NCBI GenBank assembly: GCA_004557905.1
Contig: SFFH01000010.1
Span: 1 to 64,000 of the forward strand
DNA length: 64,000 bases
DNA from: Clostridiales bacterium
GTDB taxonomy: Bacteria > Bacillota > Clostridia > Christensenellales > Aristaeellaceae
Direction: 5' to 3'
Both the position numbers and the translations under genes were made by a program. Under the pieces are notes generated by a model, which saw only the letters and a program-made list of their open reading frames with translations, was not told the origin of the DNA and ran no database searches. Below are positions 50,138 through 57,967 of this stretch, piece after piece. Numbering within the stretch: the first letter of the stretch is position 1; every line of letters starts with the position of its first letter.

Positions 50138-50747
50138 CTGTCTTTGTCCCATACAGTCCATGCGCGCGGATATATTGTTCCACCTGCCGCGGCACAAGCC
50201 CCTCGAGCGTTCCGCCCTCAGCCAGCCGCCGCCTGATTTCAGTCGAGGAGATGTCCATCTGAACCGCCGGCAGAATCGCGATCTGCGCGCCGCGCGCGCG
50301 CCAGGCCTCCGCGTCCGCCAGCGTCTGTACCTCGTCCTCTCCGGGGCGCATGACCGCCAGAAATGCGCACAGCCGGATCACATCCTCGATGCGCCGCCAG
50401 GTGTGCAGCACCCGCAGCGTGTCCGCGCCGATCAGATAGTGGAAGCGGCAGTCCGGCATCCGCTCTTTCAGGATGCCCAGCGTGTCCACCGTGTAGATCA
50501 CGCCGCCGCGCTCGATTTCCTCCGTACAGACCGCCATGCGCTCCTCTCCCTCGATGGCGAGCTGCGCCATGGCCAGCCTGTGACGCTTGTCCTCCAGGCC
50601 CTCGCGTTTGTGCGGCGGATTGCCTGAGGGCAGAAACAGCACCTGCTCCACTGCGCCGCTTGCAAGCGCTGCGCGCGCCATGTTCAGGTGGCCGCAGTGA
50701 ATGGGATTAAAGCTGCCGCCCATCAGTCCGATCTGCCGCACCGCCAT
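50124..50747 (-). CDS. nadD: Nicotinate-nucleotide adenylyltransferase
   Basis: This enzyme makes deamido-NAD from nicotinate mononucleotide and ATP. The 207-residue protein has GLMGGSFNPIHCGHLNMAR with the HxGH motif, and the late block DISSTEIRRRLAEGG. GGGGGAG lies just before ATG at 50747. It is first in the nadD-yqeK-rsfS set behind a sigma-A promoter. Confidence 0.96.
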   Translation of the reverse strand: MAVRQIGLMGGSFNPIHCGHLNMARAALASGAVEQVLFLPSGNPPHKREGLEDKRHRLAMAQLAIEGEERMAVCTEEIERGGVIYTVDTLGILKERMPDCRFHYLIGADTLRVLHTWRRIEDVIRLCAFLAVMRPGEDEVQTLADAEAWRARGAQIAILPAVQMDISSTEIRRRLAEGGTLEGLVPRQVEQYIRAHGLYGTKTDETR

Positions 50748-50782
50748 GCACTCCCCCTCAAGCATTTGACACACAACTCAGC

Positions 50783-50810
50783 ATTATATCAAATTCTGCC
50801 CCGTTTTCAA
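50783..50810 (-). promoter_or_regulatory. Sigma-A promoter of nadD-yqeK-rsfS
   Basis: Minus-strand TTGAAA, a 16-base spacer and TATAAT, about 35 bases before the nadD start. Confidence 0.7.
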
Positions 50811-50886
50811 AGAGGGAACCGGATACAATTTTGCAAACCGGCAAATTCTATGCATACAATCACCAAACTGTGGGGAGGGCATGGCC

Positions 50887-51708
50887 ATGATGTCGCCGTT
50901 TGACCGCAAGAACAAGCTCGCGTCCTGCCTGGATCATCTGGCGCTGCGCGCGCTGCTGTTTGCGCTGTGCGTGGGCTATTTCTTCTTTCTCTGGCGCAGC
51001 GGACCGGCCAGCCTTCTGTGCGGCGGCGCGCTGTTTCTGCTCGTCGTGCTCACGCTCATGCTGCTGGAGCGCCGCACGCTCAAGCGGCGCGACCGCATGC
51101 TGCGCGAGCGCGTCGGCGGGATGATCGCCCTCGAGGAGCTGATCATGCTGCCGGGCAGGGCCGCCTGCCAGCGCGTGTGCGATCTGCTCTGCGAGACGCT
51201 GTCCGCCGAGTCCTTAGGCGACGCCGTCATGCGCTATGGTGGGGAGACCTGGCTCGTCCGCTGCGCGCAGTGCCTGCAGGGCACAAGCGCCTCCCAGAGC
51301 GATGTGCTCAGCGCCCACCGCGCGCGCATCGAAGCCGGCGCGGACAAGGTTGCCCTCGTCTCCACAGCCGCCTTCTCCCCGGAGGCCACGCGCGCCGCCG
51401 AGTGGGCTGATCCGCCTGTGCGGCTGATCTCCGGCCGTCAGCTTGCGCTGCTCTTTGGCCGCCTGCATCCGGCGACGGACGAGGAGATCGCCCGTCACGC
51501 CCAGCATCAGAAAAAGCCCTTCTCCTGGCGGCGCATCCGAGCGCTCGCGCTCGCGCCCGCCAAGCTGCGCAGGTATCTGCTCTGCGCCCTCCTGTTGCTC
51601 CTGTTTTACTTTGCCGCAGGCTCCATGGCCGCGCTGCTGGCCAGCCTTCTGTCGTTCATGCTGGCGATTCTCTGCGACCGGGAGAACAGGAGGAGCTTCA
51701 CGCTGTAA
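50887..51708 (+). CDS. Membrane protein with restriction-endonuclease-like middle domain
   Basis: This 273-residue protein has two hydrophobic segments near the N-terminus (about 22-60), a soluble middle part, and one or two more near the C-terminus (about 232-265). The middle region KVALVSTAAFSPEATRAAEW followed by VRLISGRQLALLFGRL resembles the last strands of Mrr-like nuclease folds, but the catalytic PD-(D/E)xK residues are not clear, so it may be inactive. ATG at 50887 is chosen with GGAGG 8 bases upstream. It converges with the methyltransferase, 5 bases between stops. Confidence 0.5.
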   Translation: MMSPFDRKNKLASCLDHLALRALLFALCVGYFFFLWRSGPASLLCGGALFLLVVLTLMLLERRTLKRRDRMLRERVGGMIALEELIMLPGRAACQRVCDLLCETLSAESLGDAVMRYGGETWLVRCAQCLQGTSASQSDVLSAHRARIEAGADKVALVSTAAFSPEATRAAEWADPPVRLISGRQLALLFGRLHPATDEEIARHAQHQKKPFSWRRIRALALAPAKLRRYLLCALLLLLFYFAAGSMAALLASLLSFMLAILCDRENRRSFTL

Positions 51709-51713
51709 GCCGG

Positions 51714-52460
51714 TCATTCCTCGCCGTAGATACGCCGCATCTCGGCCGTGAAGCCGCCCTGCGCGTCGTGCGTGATGAGCATCGGCAGCACGTGCAGGCC
51801 GGGTCTTCCGCCCTTGAGTCCCTCGACGAGCACCAGCTTGGGGCTGCTGGTTTCCCTGGCGACGACAAAGCGCACGCGCTTGGGCTCCACGCGGGCCGCG
51901 CGCATCGCGTCGCACAGCTCGAGAAAGCGCGGCGCGGGAAACACGCAGCACAGCCTGCCGCCGTTTTGCAGCACCCGGCCGCAGGCTGCCATCCACTCCT
52001 CCAGCGTGCAGTCCGAGTCGCTGCGCGACAGCGCGCGCGTTTCCTCCGGGCTTACCAGCCCCGCGCCGCCCTTCGTGTACGGCGGGTTGGTCACCACCAG
52101 CTGGCAGCATTCATGCCCGATGCGCCCCGCCGCCTCCCGGCAGTCCGCCTGATGCACGCGGATGCGCCTTTCAAGTCCGTTGATCGCCACGCTGCGCGCC
52201 GCCATGTCCGCGACCTGCGGCTGGAGCTCGAACGCGTCAAACGTCGTTCCCTCCGCCCGCGCGGACAGCAGCAGCGGCAGCACGCCCGTTCCCGTGCCCA
52301 TGTCCGCGACGCGCTCGCCCTTCTTCACACCGGCAAAGTCCGCCAGCAGCACTGCGTCCGTGCCGAATCGGAAGCCGTCCGGCCGCTGCAGAATGCGCAG
52401 TCCGCCGCGCTGCAGGTCGTCCAGGCGCTCGCCGGGGCGGATCAAAGCGGTCACGTCCAT
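51714..52460 (-). CDS. TrmN6-like tRNA1(Val) adenine-37 N6-methyltransferase
   Basis: This SAM-dependent methyltransferase has 248 residues. It has GFRFGTDAVLLADF before motif I (VADMGTGTGVLPLLL) and the N6-adenine motif IV NPPY in LVVTNPPYTKGG, with a C-terminal strand typical of the YfiC/TrmN6 group. GGAGG lies 8 bases before ATG at 52460. The exact tRNA target is inferred from family. Confidence 0.88.
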   Translation of the reverse strand: MDVTALIRPGERLDDLQRGGLRILQRPDGFRFGTDAVLLADFAGVKKGERVADMGTGTGVLPLLLSARAEGTTFDAFELQPQVADMAARSVAINGLERRIRVHQADCREAAGRIGHECCQLVVTNPPYTKGGAGLVSPEETRALSRSDSDCTLEEWMAACGRVLQNGGRLCCVFPAPRFLELCDAMRAARVEPKRVRFVVARETSSPKLVLVEGLKGGRPGLHVLPMLITHDAQGGFTAEMRRIYGEE

Positions 52461-52597
52461 CCGTACATCCTCCATTCCTCGCCGCAGAACCATGCTCTTC
52501 CTGCTGACATTGTACAAAATCCGCGGGCCGATTGCAACCGGATTTGCCCGGTTTGCCGCCGACCCGCGGAATTTCAGATTGCGTTCACAGGAATGCC

Positions 52598-55408
52598 TTA
52601 TTGTGTGCCGAACGGCGTGACGAATTCACCGGAGACATAGCCCGTGTAGTTCGCCCACTGCACGTGCAGGAAGCCGTTTTCGCTCTCGTCCAGGACGGTC
52701 AGCACCATGCCGTAGGGCAGGACGTAGACCACGTCGCTGGCCGTATTCGGCGCGGCGCGCAGGTTGAGGCCGTTGTCGCTCTCCACCACCACGCGGTATG
52801 CGCCGGTCTGCGGCGCTGTTGTGGGCGCGGGCGTCGCCGTCGGCTGCACGGCATGCTCGCCAAAGCGCAGGTAATCCGCGCTCACATAGCCGCTGAGCGT
52901 GCCCACGCGCACCGGGTAGAAGCCGTCCACCGCCTCACCCGTGACCACGACCTCCACACCGTAGGCCAGCATCGCAACCACGTCGGAATAGGTGTTCGAG
53001 TCCGCGCGCAGGTTGAGGCCGCTGGCCGCTGTCACCGTCGCCGTGCGCCCGGCAACCGGCTGCGAGGGCCTTGGCGTCGCCGTCGGCGCGGCCGTCGGCA
53101 CGGCGGTCGGCACAGGAGCCTGCGCTCCGGTGTCAACGCTCAGGTATGCCGCGCTGGCATAGCCCTGCGCATCGCCGTAGCGCACCGGATAGAAGCCGTT
53201 CTGCTGCGGGCCCAGCAGCGTCACCTGCGTGCCCAGGGGCATCGTCGCGAGCACCTGTCCGGACGCGTCCGGCATGCTGCGCAGCTTCAGCCCGCTGCGG
53301 GCGGTGACCGTCGCCGTGCTCTGCTGTGGGGACGCCGTCGGCGTGGGCACAGGCGTCGGCGTGGACGCTGTGAGACCGAGCGCCTCGTCCGTGGCGGTAA
53401 AGACATATTCGCTGGCGACAAAGCCCGTCAGGTCGCCGAGCGCGACCGGCAGCATACCGTCCACCGGCGTGCCGGTGACGCGGAGCATCGTGCCCTGCGG
53501 CAGCGTCATGATGACGCCGGCGGTGCGCGATGCGCTCGTGCGGAGGTTGAGGCCGCCCTCGGGCAGCACAATCGCCGTCATGGTCTCTGTCACCGGGGCG
53601 GGCGTGGCCTGCGGCGCCGGCGTACTTTCGGTCTCCGCCTGGCTGAAGAGGATGTAGTCGTTGGAGACGTAGCCCGTCAGCGAGCCCATCTGCACCTGCG
53701 TCCAGCGCTCATAGCGCTCCAGCACCGTCAGCGTCTGGCCGTGGCGCAGGTGCGAGAGCACCGCGGAATTGACCGTCGGCGCAGCGCGCAGGTTCAGCGT
53801 CTGGCTCTCGTCCGCCAGGGAGACGACCGCCGTGCCGAGGCTGACCACGCCCTCCGGCGTCTCGTCCACCGCGTCGTCGATCACGCTGATGTACTCGTTC
53901 TTCACATAGCCGCTGAGCGTGCCGTACTGCACGCGGCTCCACGCGCTGCCCATTTCCAGCAGCGTCACCTGCGTACCGTGCGCCATCGTCGCCAGGATGG
54001 CGGAGGACGTGCTTGCCTCCCTGCGCAGGTTCAGGCAGTCCAGCGGATTGGAAAGTGTAACCACGGCGCTTTTCGCATCCGCGACCGGCTCGCTGCCCGC
54101 GTCCCCCGTGCCGTCCAGAGACGGCAGGATCGTGCGCGTCATCGTATAACGCGTGCGCACCAGGCCCGGATAGTAAAACTCCAGAATCTGGTCGTAGGTC
54201 ATGCCCTCCCTGGCCATCTGCTGCGCGCCGCGCTGGCTCATGCCCACGCCGTGGCCGTAGCGTCTGGCCGTCAGCTTGAAGCCGCTCGCGGTCTGCGAAA
54301 CGGAGAGCGTCTCGTTCTTGAGCACGTTGATGGACAGGCCGCACAGGCCCTCCACCTGATCAAAGTAGTCCAGCGTCACCGTCACGTCGCCGTAGCCCGC
54401 GAGCGTCAGATCCACATCGACCTTCCTGTACACGCGCGAGGGCTCGCCGTACTTGGGCGTATGCACCCGCACGCCCGTAATCGCCGCAATCTTCACGGAG
54501 CCCGCGCCGACGAGCGCGGCCGCCTCCGTGCGCAGCAACTCGGTGAGCGCGCTGACGCTGGTGGTGCCGTCGTGGTAAAGCGTCACCGACTTGGCAATCG
54601 ACGCGCTGTTGTTTAGGTCATACGGGTCGTCCTTGATCGTCAGGTAGCTGTACGAGCCGCTGCCCCAGGCGTTGGCGACGGACTCCGTCTGGCCTCCGTT
54701 GGAGGCGGTGTAATAGCTGGCCATGTATTCGCCGTTCACCGTGCCGACGATGCCGCTCGTCTCCTGCACGGCCTGCGCGCAGCGCTCGTTGCCCGAGGGT
54801 GTGCCGTTGTACACCTGATCGCTCGTGGTATCCACCACGTCGTAGGTGGCCGCCTGCGCGCTCATCTTCTTGAGCGCATAGGTGCGCGCCGCGACCGCCT
54901 GCGCCTTGAGCGCCTCCAGCGGGAAGGAGTTGTCCATCTCATAGGGCAGCACGCCGCGCATGTAATCCTCCATATACACATGCACCACGATCTGCACATT
55001 GCCGCCCTTGGCAATGAATTCAATGTCGCCGGGATACAGGCTCTGCGGCTTTCTGGCCTGCGCGATGTACACGCCGTTGTTGCCGCTGGTCTGGTGGCGG
55101 CGGAGCTTGAAGCGGCTGCCCATCGTCTGCGTCTGTCCGTTCAGGGTGAGCAGCAGGGTGCCGCCGCTGTTTTGAACCGTCAGCCTGGCGCCGCGCGGGA
55201 TCGCCCGGGAGGCGTCCCCGCCGATGGAATAGCTGCCGTCGACCGTCACATCGACCGATGTATTGGAGGCGATGGAGGACAGATACACGCGCACCGTGCC
55301 GGACACCGTCGTCCCGCTCACCACGCCGCTCTCCGCCCAGGCCGCTGGAACCGGCAAAAGCGCAAGCAGCGTAAGCAGCAGCGCGGCAAGCCTTTTTGTC
55401 TGTACCAT
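52598..55408 (-). CDS. SpoIID/LytB domain protein with six SH3 repeats
   Basis: This secreted 936-residue protein has a signal peptide (about 1-24). A SpoIID/LytB lytic transglycosylase-type domain spans about 120-400 (VVHVYMEDYMRGVLPYEM, LKAQAVAARTYALKK, and GHGVGMSQRGAQQMA with catalytic-type residues). Six bacterial SH3 repeats follow, each with an LNLR-type core and a (V/T)GYV end, split by Pro/Thr linkers. SpoIID of B. subtilis has about 343 residues and no SH3 tail, so this is more likely a vegetative or spore wall remodelling relative than the engulfment SpoIID. AGAGG lies 8 bases before ATG at 55408. Confidence 0.9.
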   Translation of the reverse strand: MVQTKRLAALLLTLLALLPVPAAWAESGVVSGTTVSGTVRVYLSSIASNTSVDVTVDGSYSIGGDASRAIPRGARLTVQNSGGTLLLTLNGQTQTMGSRFKLRRHQTSGNNGVYIAQARKPQSLYPGDIEFIAKGGNVQIVVHVYMEDYMRGVLPYEMDNSFPLEALKAQAVAARTYALKKMSAQAATYDVVDTTSDQVYNGTPSGNERCAQAVQETSGIVGTVNGEYMASYYTASNGGQTESVANAWGSGSYSYLTIKDDPYDLNNSASIAKSVTLYHDGTTSVSALTELLRTEAAALVGAGSVKIAAITGVRVHTPKYGEPSRVYRKVDVDLTLAGYGDVTVTLDYFDQVEGLCGLSINVLKNETLSVSQTASGFKLTARRYGHGVGMSQRGAQQMAREGMTYDQILEFYYPGLVRTRYTMTRTILPSLDGTGDAGSEPVADAKSAVVTLSNPLDCLNLRREASTSSAILATMAHGTQVTLLEMGSAWSRVQYGTLSGYVKNEYISVIDDAVDETPEGVVSLGTAVVSLADESQTLNLRAAPTVNSAVLSHLRHGQTLTVLERYERWTQVQMGSLTGYVSNDYILFSQAETESTPAPQATPAPVTETMTAIVLPEGGLNLRTSASRTAGVIMTLPQGTMLRVTGTPVDGMLPVALGDLTGFVASEYVFTATDEALGLTASTPTPVPTPTASPQQSTATVTARSGLKLRSMPDASGQVLATMPLGTQVTLLGPQQNGFYPVRYGDAQGYASAAYLSVDTGAQAPVPTAVPTAAPTATPRPSQPVAGRTATVTAASGLNLRADSNTYSDVVAMLAYGVEVVVTGEAVDGFYPVRVGTLSGYVSADYLRFGEHAVQPTATPAPTTAPQTGAYRVVVESDNGLNLRAAPNTASDVVYVLPYGMVLTVLDESENGFLHVQWANYTGYVSGEFVTPFGTQ

Positions 55409-55470
55409 GGTCATGTCCCTCTTTCGTCCTTGATGGTAAGCTTCTGTATGCAGGACACAAAAGCAATCGC

Positions 55471-55500
55471 ATTGTACCATAATCCTTCGCCGTTTGTAAA
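55471..55500 (-). promoter_or_regulatory. Sigma-A promoter of the SpoIID/LytB gene
   Basis: Minus-strand TTTACA, an 18-base spacer and TACAAT, about 60 bases before the start. Confidence 0.65.
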
Positions 55501-55565
55501 CGCGCATGGGCTGTCAATGCCTGTCATTCCTTGTCCTTCTTGATGACATTTCCAGCGGGCGCGGC

Positions 55566-55594
55566 TTGTTGCGCGCGCGCTTTTCTGATATAAT
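55566..55594 (+). promoter_or_regulatory. Sigma-A promoter of apbE
   Basis: TTGTTG, a 17-base spacer and TATAAT, 35 bases before the start. Confidence 0.65.
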
Positions 55595-55629
55595 GACTCC
55601 ATCATCTCGTATGGAGGTCACGGATCACG

Positions 55630-56703
55630 ATGAAAAAACTGGCTGCCGCGCTGCTGCTGTGCGCGCTGTGTCTCGCGCTTGCCCTCCCCGGTCAGGCCGA
55701 TATGAACCGCTACAGCTCGGTCTTTATGGATACCTTCGACACGGTCATCTCGCTGATCGGCTTTGCCGACAGCCAGGAGACGTTTGACCGCTGGTCCGAG
55801 CTCGTTCACGAGCAGTACATCTACATGCACAAGCTCTTTGACACCTACCACAGCTACGAGGACGAAGGCATCGTGAGCATCTATACGCTCAACCAGCGCG
55901 CCGCCCAGGAGCCGGTCGCGGTCGATCCGATCCTCTACAACCTCCTCAAGTTCTGCAAGAGCAACTACGCGCTGTGCAAGGGGCAGACGAACATCGCCAT
56001 GGGCAGCGTGCTCTCCATCTGGCACGCGTACCGCGACGCGGGCCTCGACGACCCGCTGCATGCGCAGCTCCCGCCGATGGAGGACCTGGAAGCGGCGACG
56101 GCCCACATCGATATCGACAATCTGATTCTTAACGATGAGCACATGACGGTGTACTATGCGGACCCCGACATGAAGCTGGACGTGGGCGCGGTCGCCAAGG
56201 GCTACGCGACCGAGATCGTCGCCCAGATGCTGCTCTCCGGCGACATGAATTCCTTCATCATCAGCGCGGGCGGCAACGTGCGCCTGGGCAATCCCCCGCT
56301 GGACGGCCGCAAGGGCTGGGGCGTGGGCATCCAGGACCCGGACGGTGCGGTCTTCGGCCTGTCTGACATCGTGGAGACGCTGTTCCTGGCCAACACGTCC
56401 GTCGTCACCTCGGGCGACTACCAGCGCTTCTACACCGTGGACGGCGTGAATTACCATCACCTGATCGACCCGGACACGCTGATGCCCGGCACGCACTTCC
56501 GCTCCGTATCCATCATCACCGAGGATTCCGGCTTTGCGGACATGCTCTCCACCGCCGCGTTCCTGATGCCCTATGAGGAGTCCCGCGCGTTCATCGAGTC
56601 CCTTGACGGCGTGGAGGCCATCTGGCTCTTCCCCGACGGCACCAAGGAGATGACCGACGGCGCGGCGAAGATCGCCAAGTCCCGCGGCGCGACGAACAAC
56701 TGA
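55630..56703 (+). CDS. apbE: FAD:protein FMN transferase (ApbE)
   Basis: This extracytoplasmic flavinyltransferase links FMN to threonine in target proteins such as Rnf or flavin-binding domain proteins. The 357-residue protein has a signal peptide (about 1-23). Family blocks are FMDTFDTVISLIG, MKLDVGAVAKGYATEIV, FIISAGGNVRLG and YHHLIDPDTLMPG. GGAGG lies 12 bases before ATG. No target protein is adjacent. The 5' lipobox cysteine of lipoprotein ApbE forms is not evident. A dispersed repeat follows the stop by 12 bases. Confidence 0.95.
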   Translation: MKKLAAALLLCALCLALALPGQADMNRYSSVFMDTFDTVISLIGFADSQETFDRWSELVHEQYIYMHKLFDTYHSYEDEGIVSIYTLNQRAAQEPVAVDPILYNLLKFCKSNYALCKGQTNIAMGSVLSIWHAYRDAGLDDPLHAQLPPMEDLEAATAHIDIDNLILNDEHMTVYYADPDMKLDVGAVAKGYATEIVAQMLLSGDMNSFIISAGGNVRLGNPPLDGRKGWGVGIQDPDGAVFGLSDIVETLFLANTSVVTSGDYQRFYTVDGVNYHHLIDPDTLMPGTHFRSVSIITEDSGFADMLSTAAFLMPYEESRAFIESLDGVEAIWLFPDGTKEMTDGAAKIAKSRGATNN

Positions 56704-56715
56704 CGCTTATACAGA

Positions 56716-56851
56716 CGCGAAGCGAAGATGGGGTCTGGGGACTGGTCCCCAGGCGGGGCTTGGGGCTGCGGCCCCAACACCCCCATAAGCGAAGCGTTTA
56801 GGCAAGAATCGCAGCGGAGCCAACGGCGAAAATTGCGATTCCGACAACGCA
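56716..56851 (+). repeat. Dispersed intergenic repeat element, copy B
   Basis: It opens with CGCGAAGCGAAGA and ends with the 51-base block 56801-56851 shared with copy A. The middle holds GGGGACTGGTCCCC and TGGGGCTGCGGCCCCA hairpins, flanked by ATGGGG and CCCCAT. It lies in the 3' region of apbE ahead of its terminator. Confidence 0.7.
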
Positions 56852-56866
56852 TCTTCAAACAGTCCT

Positions 56867-56891
56867 GCCTTCCTGTCGGGAAGGCTTTTTT
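56867..56891 (+). terminator. Terminator after apbE
   Basis: GCCTTCC and GGAAGGC around a 5-base loop, then TTTTTT, placed just after repeat copy B. Confidence 0.85.
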
Positions 56892-56931
56892 ATGTCCCTG
56901 CCGAATGTGATCAGCGCCCAGTAAGCCCACG

Positions 56932-57190
56932 AAAAAACGCAGCCCAGTTTCCTGGACTGCGCTGATCGCCAAAGTATCCCAAAGTGCCGCTGCCGTCGTT
57001 TTTCACCCACCGCTCGCGGTAGGTCGGTGCCCTGTGACGCGCTTCTGCCGTCCCCTGGCGTTCAAAGAACGGGGGCATGACATCCACGAATCAACATCCG
57101 GGCTCCTGTTATGAAAATGTAGGAGAAAATACAGACGACTGGCGCACACCCCAGGACATCTGACCCAGCGGATGGACCCCGCTGGCTTCT
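56932..57190 (-). ncRNA. Candidate structured noncoding RNA, about 260 nt
   Basis: The region has no convincing open reading frame but has a consensus promoter upstream and a clear intrinsic terminator at 56932-56962 (CGCAG, mismatch, CCAG with complements, then TTTTTT on the minus strand). Inside are a hairpin CCAGCGG/CCGCTGG (57165-57185), CCCC with CGTTC/GAACG (57052-57075), and CTACCGC/GCGGTGG (57006-57024). A long-range pair ATCCCA with TGGGAT near both ends is possible, though its first bases may lie before the start site. It does not match tmRNA, RNase P or SRP marks. 6S RNA is possible by size but unproven. Confidence 0.6.
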
Positions 57191-57196
57191 GGGATT

Positions 57197-57225
57197 ATTA
57201 TATCAGCCCCCTCCGGGCATGTCAA
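57197..57225 (-). promoter_or_regulatory. Consensus sigma-A promoter of the candidate RNA
   Basis: Minus-strand TTGACA, a 17-base spacer and TATAAT match the full consensus at all twelve positions. It begins right after the stop codon of the lipoprotein gene and is followed by no start codon with a ribosome site. Confidence 0.85.
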
Positions 57226-57231
57226 CGGTTT

Positions 57232-57864
57232 TCAGCCGTTTTCACCAGAGGAATCTTCCCTGGTTTGGGGAGTCTCCATGGGTTTGGGCGTGGCGACAGC
57301 AATGCCCGTCTTCGTCTCGCTGATCGTGACGTCCATCGCTTCCTCAAAGAAGGCCGCCGGCACATAGACCACGCCGTCCATCGTCGTGATGCGCGTATCC
57401 ACCGGGATGAGCAGCCCGTCCTTCTGCCAGGTGATGCTCCTGGTCGTGTTGTCGCTCACCGTCCAGGAGACGGTGATGCGGCTGCCCTCCTTCTCCAGGG
57501 TGACGACGCGCCTGACCTGCGTCTCCTCCTCCGTCTGCTGGCTGTCGGCCTTCCAGCCGAGCGCCTCGGCCGTGGCCTCCAGCGGAAGCAGCAGGCTGCC
57601 CTGTTCCTTTGCCGCGTTGACGGCCACTTCCTTGCCGTCAACCAGCAGCGCTAGCGGAGCGGGCGTTTCCTCGCCTGCCGGCTCGGCCGTCGCCTCCATC
57701 GTCGCCGCGGCGGACGGTTGGGCGGTCGCCGGCTCCGCAGTCGCCTGCTGCGCGGCCTGCGGCGTCGGGGTATTCACGGGCGCGGTGTTCGCCGTGCATC
57801 CGGTCAGCGCCGCCGCGCCCGCAATCAGGCCGGCAGCAAGCAGAGCTTTCCTCGTATTGCGCAT
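57232..57864 (-). CDS. Lipoprotein with copper amine oxidase N-terminal-like domain
   Basis: This 210-residue lipoprotein has signal peptide and lipobox AALTGC (Cys23). An Ala/Thr/Pro linker (about 24-68) precedes a domain of about 110 residues with LLVDGKEVAVNAAKEQGSLLLPLEATAEALGWKA and DGVVYVPAAFFEEAM, typical of the copper amine oxidase N-terminal or stalk domain, which in Bacillota is a general wall-facing module with no oxidase activity. AAGGAGG lies upstream of ATG. Function unknown. Confidence 0.82.
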   Translation of the reverse strand: MRNTRKALLAAGLIAGAAALTGCTANTAPVNTPTPQAAQQATAEPATAQPSAAATMEATAEPAGEETPAPLALLVDGKEVAVNAAKEQGSLLLPLEATAEALGWKADSQQTEEETQVRRVVTLEKEGSRITVSWTVSDNTTRSITWQKDGLLIPVDTRITTMDGVVYVPAAFFEEAMDVTISETKTGIAVATPKPMETPQTREDSSGENG

Positions 57865-57967
57865 GTTCGCTGTTCCTCCTTGATGTTTCGGTTGCCGAAC
57901 TTGCTATCAAGGATATGCAGCAACGCATGTGAATATTCAGCGATTCCGGCGCCTGCGCAAAACGGAA

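Noticed and set aside
56932..57190. T-box leader, tmRNA, RNase P or SRP RNA
   Set aside because: The T-box TGGNACCGCG element, the tmRNA tRNA-like ends, the RNase P core and the SRP GGAAG domain were not found; no synthetase gene follows.
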